Source of the DNA: Bacillus sp. BP-3
GTDB taxonomy: Bacteria > Bacillota > Bacilli > Bacillales > Bacillaceae_G
Assembly (NCBI RefSeq): GCF_028401955.1
Contig: NZ_JAQOTJ010000004.1
Coordinates: 1-64,000, forward strand
Direction: 5' to 3'
Length of the DNA: 64,000 nt
In this document: positions 62,209-64,000 of the stretch, piece after piece
How positions within the stretch are numbered: the stretch's first letter is position 1
How the letters are laid out: every line of letters begins with the position of its first letter
The notes under the pieces: model-generated
Told to the model about the DNA's origin: nothing
Databases searched by the model: none
Seen by the model: only the letters and a program-made list of their open reading frames with translations
Made by a program: the position numbers and the translations under genes

Positions 62209-63240
62209 CTATTTACTTCGAAATCTACTGTAAGCAACAGCACAATATAGTCCAATTGCTGACTTTTTCCTTATCATGTTTATCACAGCTTTCTCATATC
62301 TTCCTAATTTACTATAATTTTCACTGCAATAGATAGATAACGCTTCTCTAACATATTTGTTTTGAATCATATTTTTTACATATTTATACCTCATACTAAA
62401 ACTTACATCTTTAGATGGGGTAAAATAAATATATATATAAGACATTACATTATTTATAAATTTTATTGATTTTAACTGGTGCACCATTACTTTGTCGACC
62501 TTATCAGTATATATTTGTGGCAAGTCCATGTTATACACTTCTACAGCTCTCTTAAAATAATCTTTTTCTACTATGTTTCTAGTGGCACTGCCCGTTACCT
62601 CTCTATAATGGTATCCAGCATAATTTATATATTTCATACTAGTTGCATTACTAAAGAATTCAATGTTAAACATTCCGTCTTCTCCTAATGTAACTTTTTC
62701 CGGAAATTTCACATCATTTTCATTCATTATTTTATTTTTATAAATTTTATTCACAGCGGTATTTAAATGATCTGTCTTAAGAAAATAAGGCAATAGTTCC
62801 TGGTATATATATTCTTTTTTAAGAACAGTGTCTACTGGAAATGGGTACCTTATCGCTACCTTATGTCCTTCCATTTCGCCGTTAATATTTGATATAACTA
62901 CATCACAATCATCTTGCTTTGCAGAGTTATATAATATTTCATACATCTTTCCCTCTATGTAATCATCAGCATCAACAAATCCAACATATTCCCCAGTTGC
63001 TACACTCAACCCTTTATTCCTTGCAATACTTACACCCTGATTTTCTTGATTTATAAGTATTATTCTACGATCTAGTTCTTTATAGCCCTCAATAATTTCT
63101 CTACTATTGTCCGTCGAACCATCATTAATAAATATAAATTCACATTGCTCTAGTGTTTGATTTAAAAGTGATTCCACACACTGTGTAATATATTTCCCTG
63201 CATTATAAACCGGTATTATTACACTTACTTTTATGCTCAT
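62209..63240 (-). CDS. Family 2 glycosyltransferase
   Basis: 343 residues. VSVIIPVYNAGKYITQCVES, FINDGSTDNSREI, FVDADDYIEG (DxD-type). Same layout as the protein at 53406, including a similar C-terminal helical part. Start ATG at 63240, preceded by a purine-rich GAGGCGGG. Confidence 0.92.
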   Translation of the reverse strand: MSIKVSVIIPVYNAGKYITQCVESLLNQTLEQCEFIFINDGSTDNSREIIEGYKELDRRIILINQENQGVSIARNKGLSVATGEYVGFVDADDYIEGKMYEILYNSAKQDDCDVVISNINGEMEGHKVAIRYPFPVDTVLKKEYIYQELLPYFLKTDHLNTAVNKIYKNKIMNENDVKFPEKVTLGEDGMFNIEFFSNATSMKYINYAGYHYREVTGSATRNIVEKDYFKRAVEVYNMDLPQIYTDKVDKVMVHQLKSIKFINNVMSYIYIYFTPSKDVSFSMRYKYVKNMIQNKYVREALSIYCSENYSKLGRYEKAVINMIRKKSAIGLYCAVAYSRFRSK

Positions 63241-63320
63241 GCCTAAATCCCGCCTCTACCAGAATACCCTGCATTATAATAATTGATATATTTGTAATAT
63301 AATCTCCTAAATAATCTGTT

Positions 63321-64000
63321 TTAGTGTTCTATAATTTTATATAATTTATTTAACTCATAGCTATTACTATAATCCATACTTTTTAAATGATGAATCAATG
63401 TATTTCTGAGCTTATCATCTTTATATAGAGTTTCAATCCCTTTAACTAACCCCTCAATACTTGAATCACATATTATACCTTCAACCTCATCTTCCAACTG
63501 ACTACCTGCAGTAGGATAATTCGTAATCAATATAGGTCTCTCAAGTATTTTAGCCTCTGTAACTGTAACTGCTTTTCCCTCGTATCTAGACGGCTGCACG
63601 TATAAATCACATGCTTTCATATATGGATATGGATTGGTTTGCTTGCCTAATAATATAAAGCTATCTTCTAAATTATTCTTTGCTATTAATTCTTTAAGAG
63701 TAGCTTCATCTGAGCCATATCCTATCACATACCACTTTATATTATTAAATCCTTTGTCATGTAAAACTTTAAGTGCTTTTATAGCACGATCAAATCCTTT
63801 GGCATAGGACAATCTTCCAACTGATACGATATTAAAAGTTCCATTATCTTCCTTGTCAAAACCTACAACATTAGCGGCCATTTTCCGAATAAACTCTGGT
63901 GAAGTAATATTTTCTATAAGCAAGATTTTCTCTCTCAGTGATGGGTATACAGTCAAGAACGTTTTTGTACATTCATCCGATATAGATGCAATATAATCAA
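63321..64000 (-). CDS. Family 4 glycosyltransferase, 5' end outside the window
   Basis: The C-terminal ~226 residues are readable; the frame continues upstream past base 64000 (DYIASISDECTKTFLTVYPS), so no start is visible and the TTG at 63956 is not it. SVGRLSYAKGFDRAIKALK, NPYPYMKACDLYVQPSRYEG and VTEAKILERPILITNYP show a GT-B donor domain. Third paralogue of the pair at 58633 and 59827. Confidence 0.9.
   Translation of the reverse strand, partial: DYIASISDECTKTFLTVYPSLREKILLIENITSPEFIRKMAANVVGFDKEDNGTFNIVSVGRLSYAKGFDRAIKALKVLHDKGFNNIKWYVIGYGSDEATLKELIAKNNLEDSFILLGKQTNPYPYMKACDLYVQPSRYEGKAVTVTEAKILERPILITNYPTAGSQLEDEVEGIICDSSIEGLVKGIETLYKDDKLRNTLIHHLKSMDYSNSYELNKLYKIIEH

Overview
The window looks like chromosome of a Bacillus cereus group bacterium. 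The evidence is low G+C, strong Shine-Dalgarno boxes, complete hut genes, a tkt/sirA/yneF/ynzC/yneB/lexA neighbourhood that is also seen in B. subtilis, a decayed IS231-family (IS4) transposase, and dispersed short intergenic repeats of the bcr kind. I see no rRNA, tRNA or CRISPR array.

Layout. 1-2500: decayed DNA with a transposase pseudogene, a serine hydrolase gene, a short IS231-end-like element and a PAP2 phosphatase remnant. 2587-8562: histidine utilisation operon hutP-H-U-I-G (minus strand), with a HutP-type antitermination site between hutP and hutH and a catabolite-repression (cre) site inside the hutP promoter. 8991-20100: small operons (amino-acid racemase/DJ-1; ccdA, ccdC, yneK; a DMT transporter; two BceB-type permeases without an ATPase; LysR; Nudix) and three copies of a ~170-bp repeat. 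20137-31860: a heterodimeric ABC exporter, then yneF, sirA, tkt, an Mta-like MerR regulator, a 5'-nucleotidase, ynzC, yneB and lexA with its LexA box. 31885-33569: PadR/DUF1700/DUF4097 module. 33791-34621: a NodB-type polysaccharide deacetylase.

34698-41719 (minus) is a lasso-peptide gene cluster of the paeninodin/pseudomycoidin type: cyclase C, precursor A (a 51-residue gene at 39609-39764), HPr-kinase-like tailoring kinase K, RRE protein B1, leader peptidase B2, nucleotidyltransferase N and ABC exporter D. The predicted precursor has an unusually long core ending in Ser. Its Thr-based cleavage rule and its 9-residue ring rule disagree, so the product cannot be assigned confidently.

41720-43260: a large non-coding region and a SinR paralogue. 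Both it and the promoter region of the next cluster carry GTTCTYT-like motifs, the known B. subtilis SinR box. 43833-64000 (minus, running out of the window): an exopolysaccharide locus with an EpsL-M-N-like (PglC-D-E-like) module, galE, a 1189-residue beta-helix/FN3/LamG protein, a flippase, several glycosyltransferases, two acyltransferases, a membrane-anchored GH88/GH105-like hydrolase and a pyruvyl-transferase-family protein. The arrangement suggests, but does not prove, that the lasso peptide and the exopolysaccharide are under one SinR-like biofilm switch.
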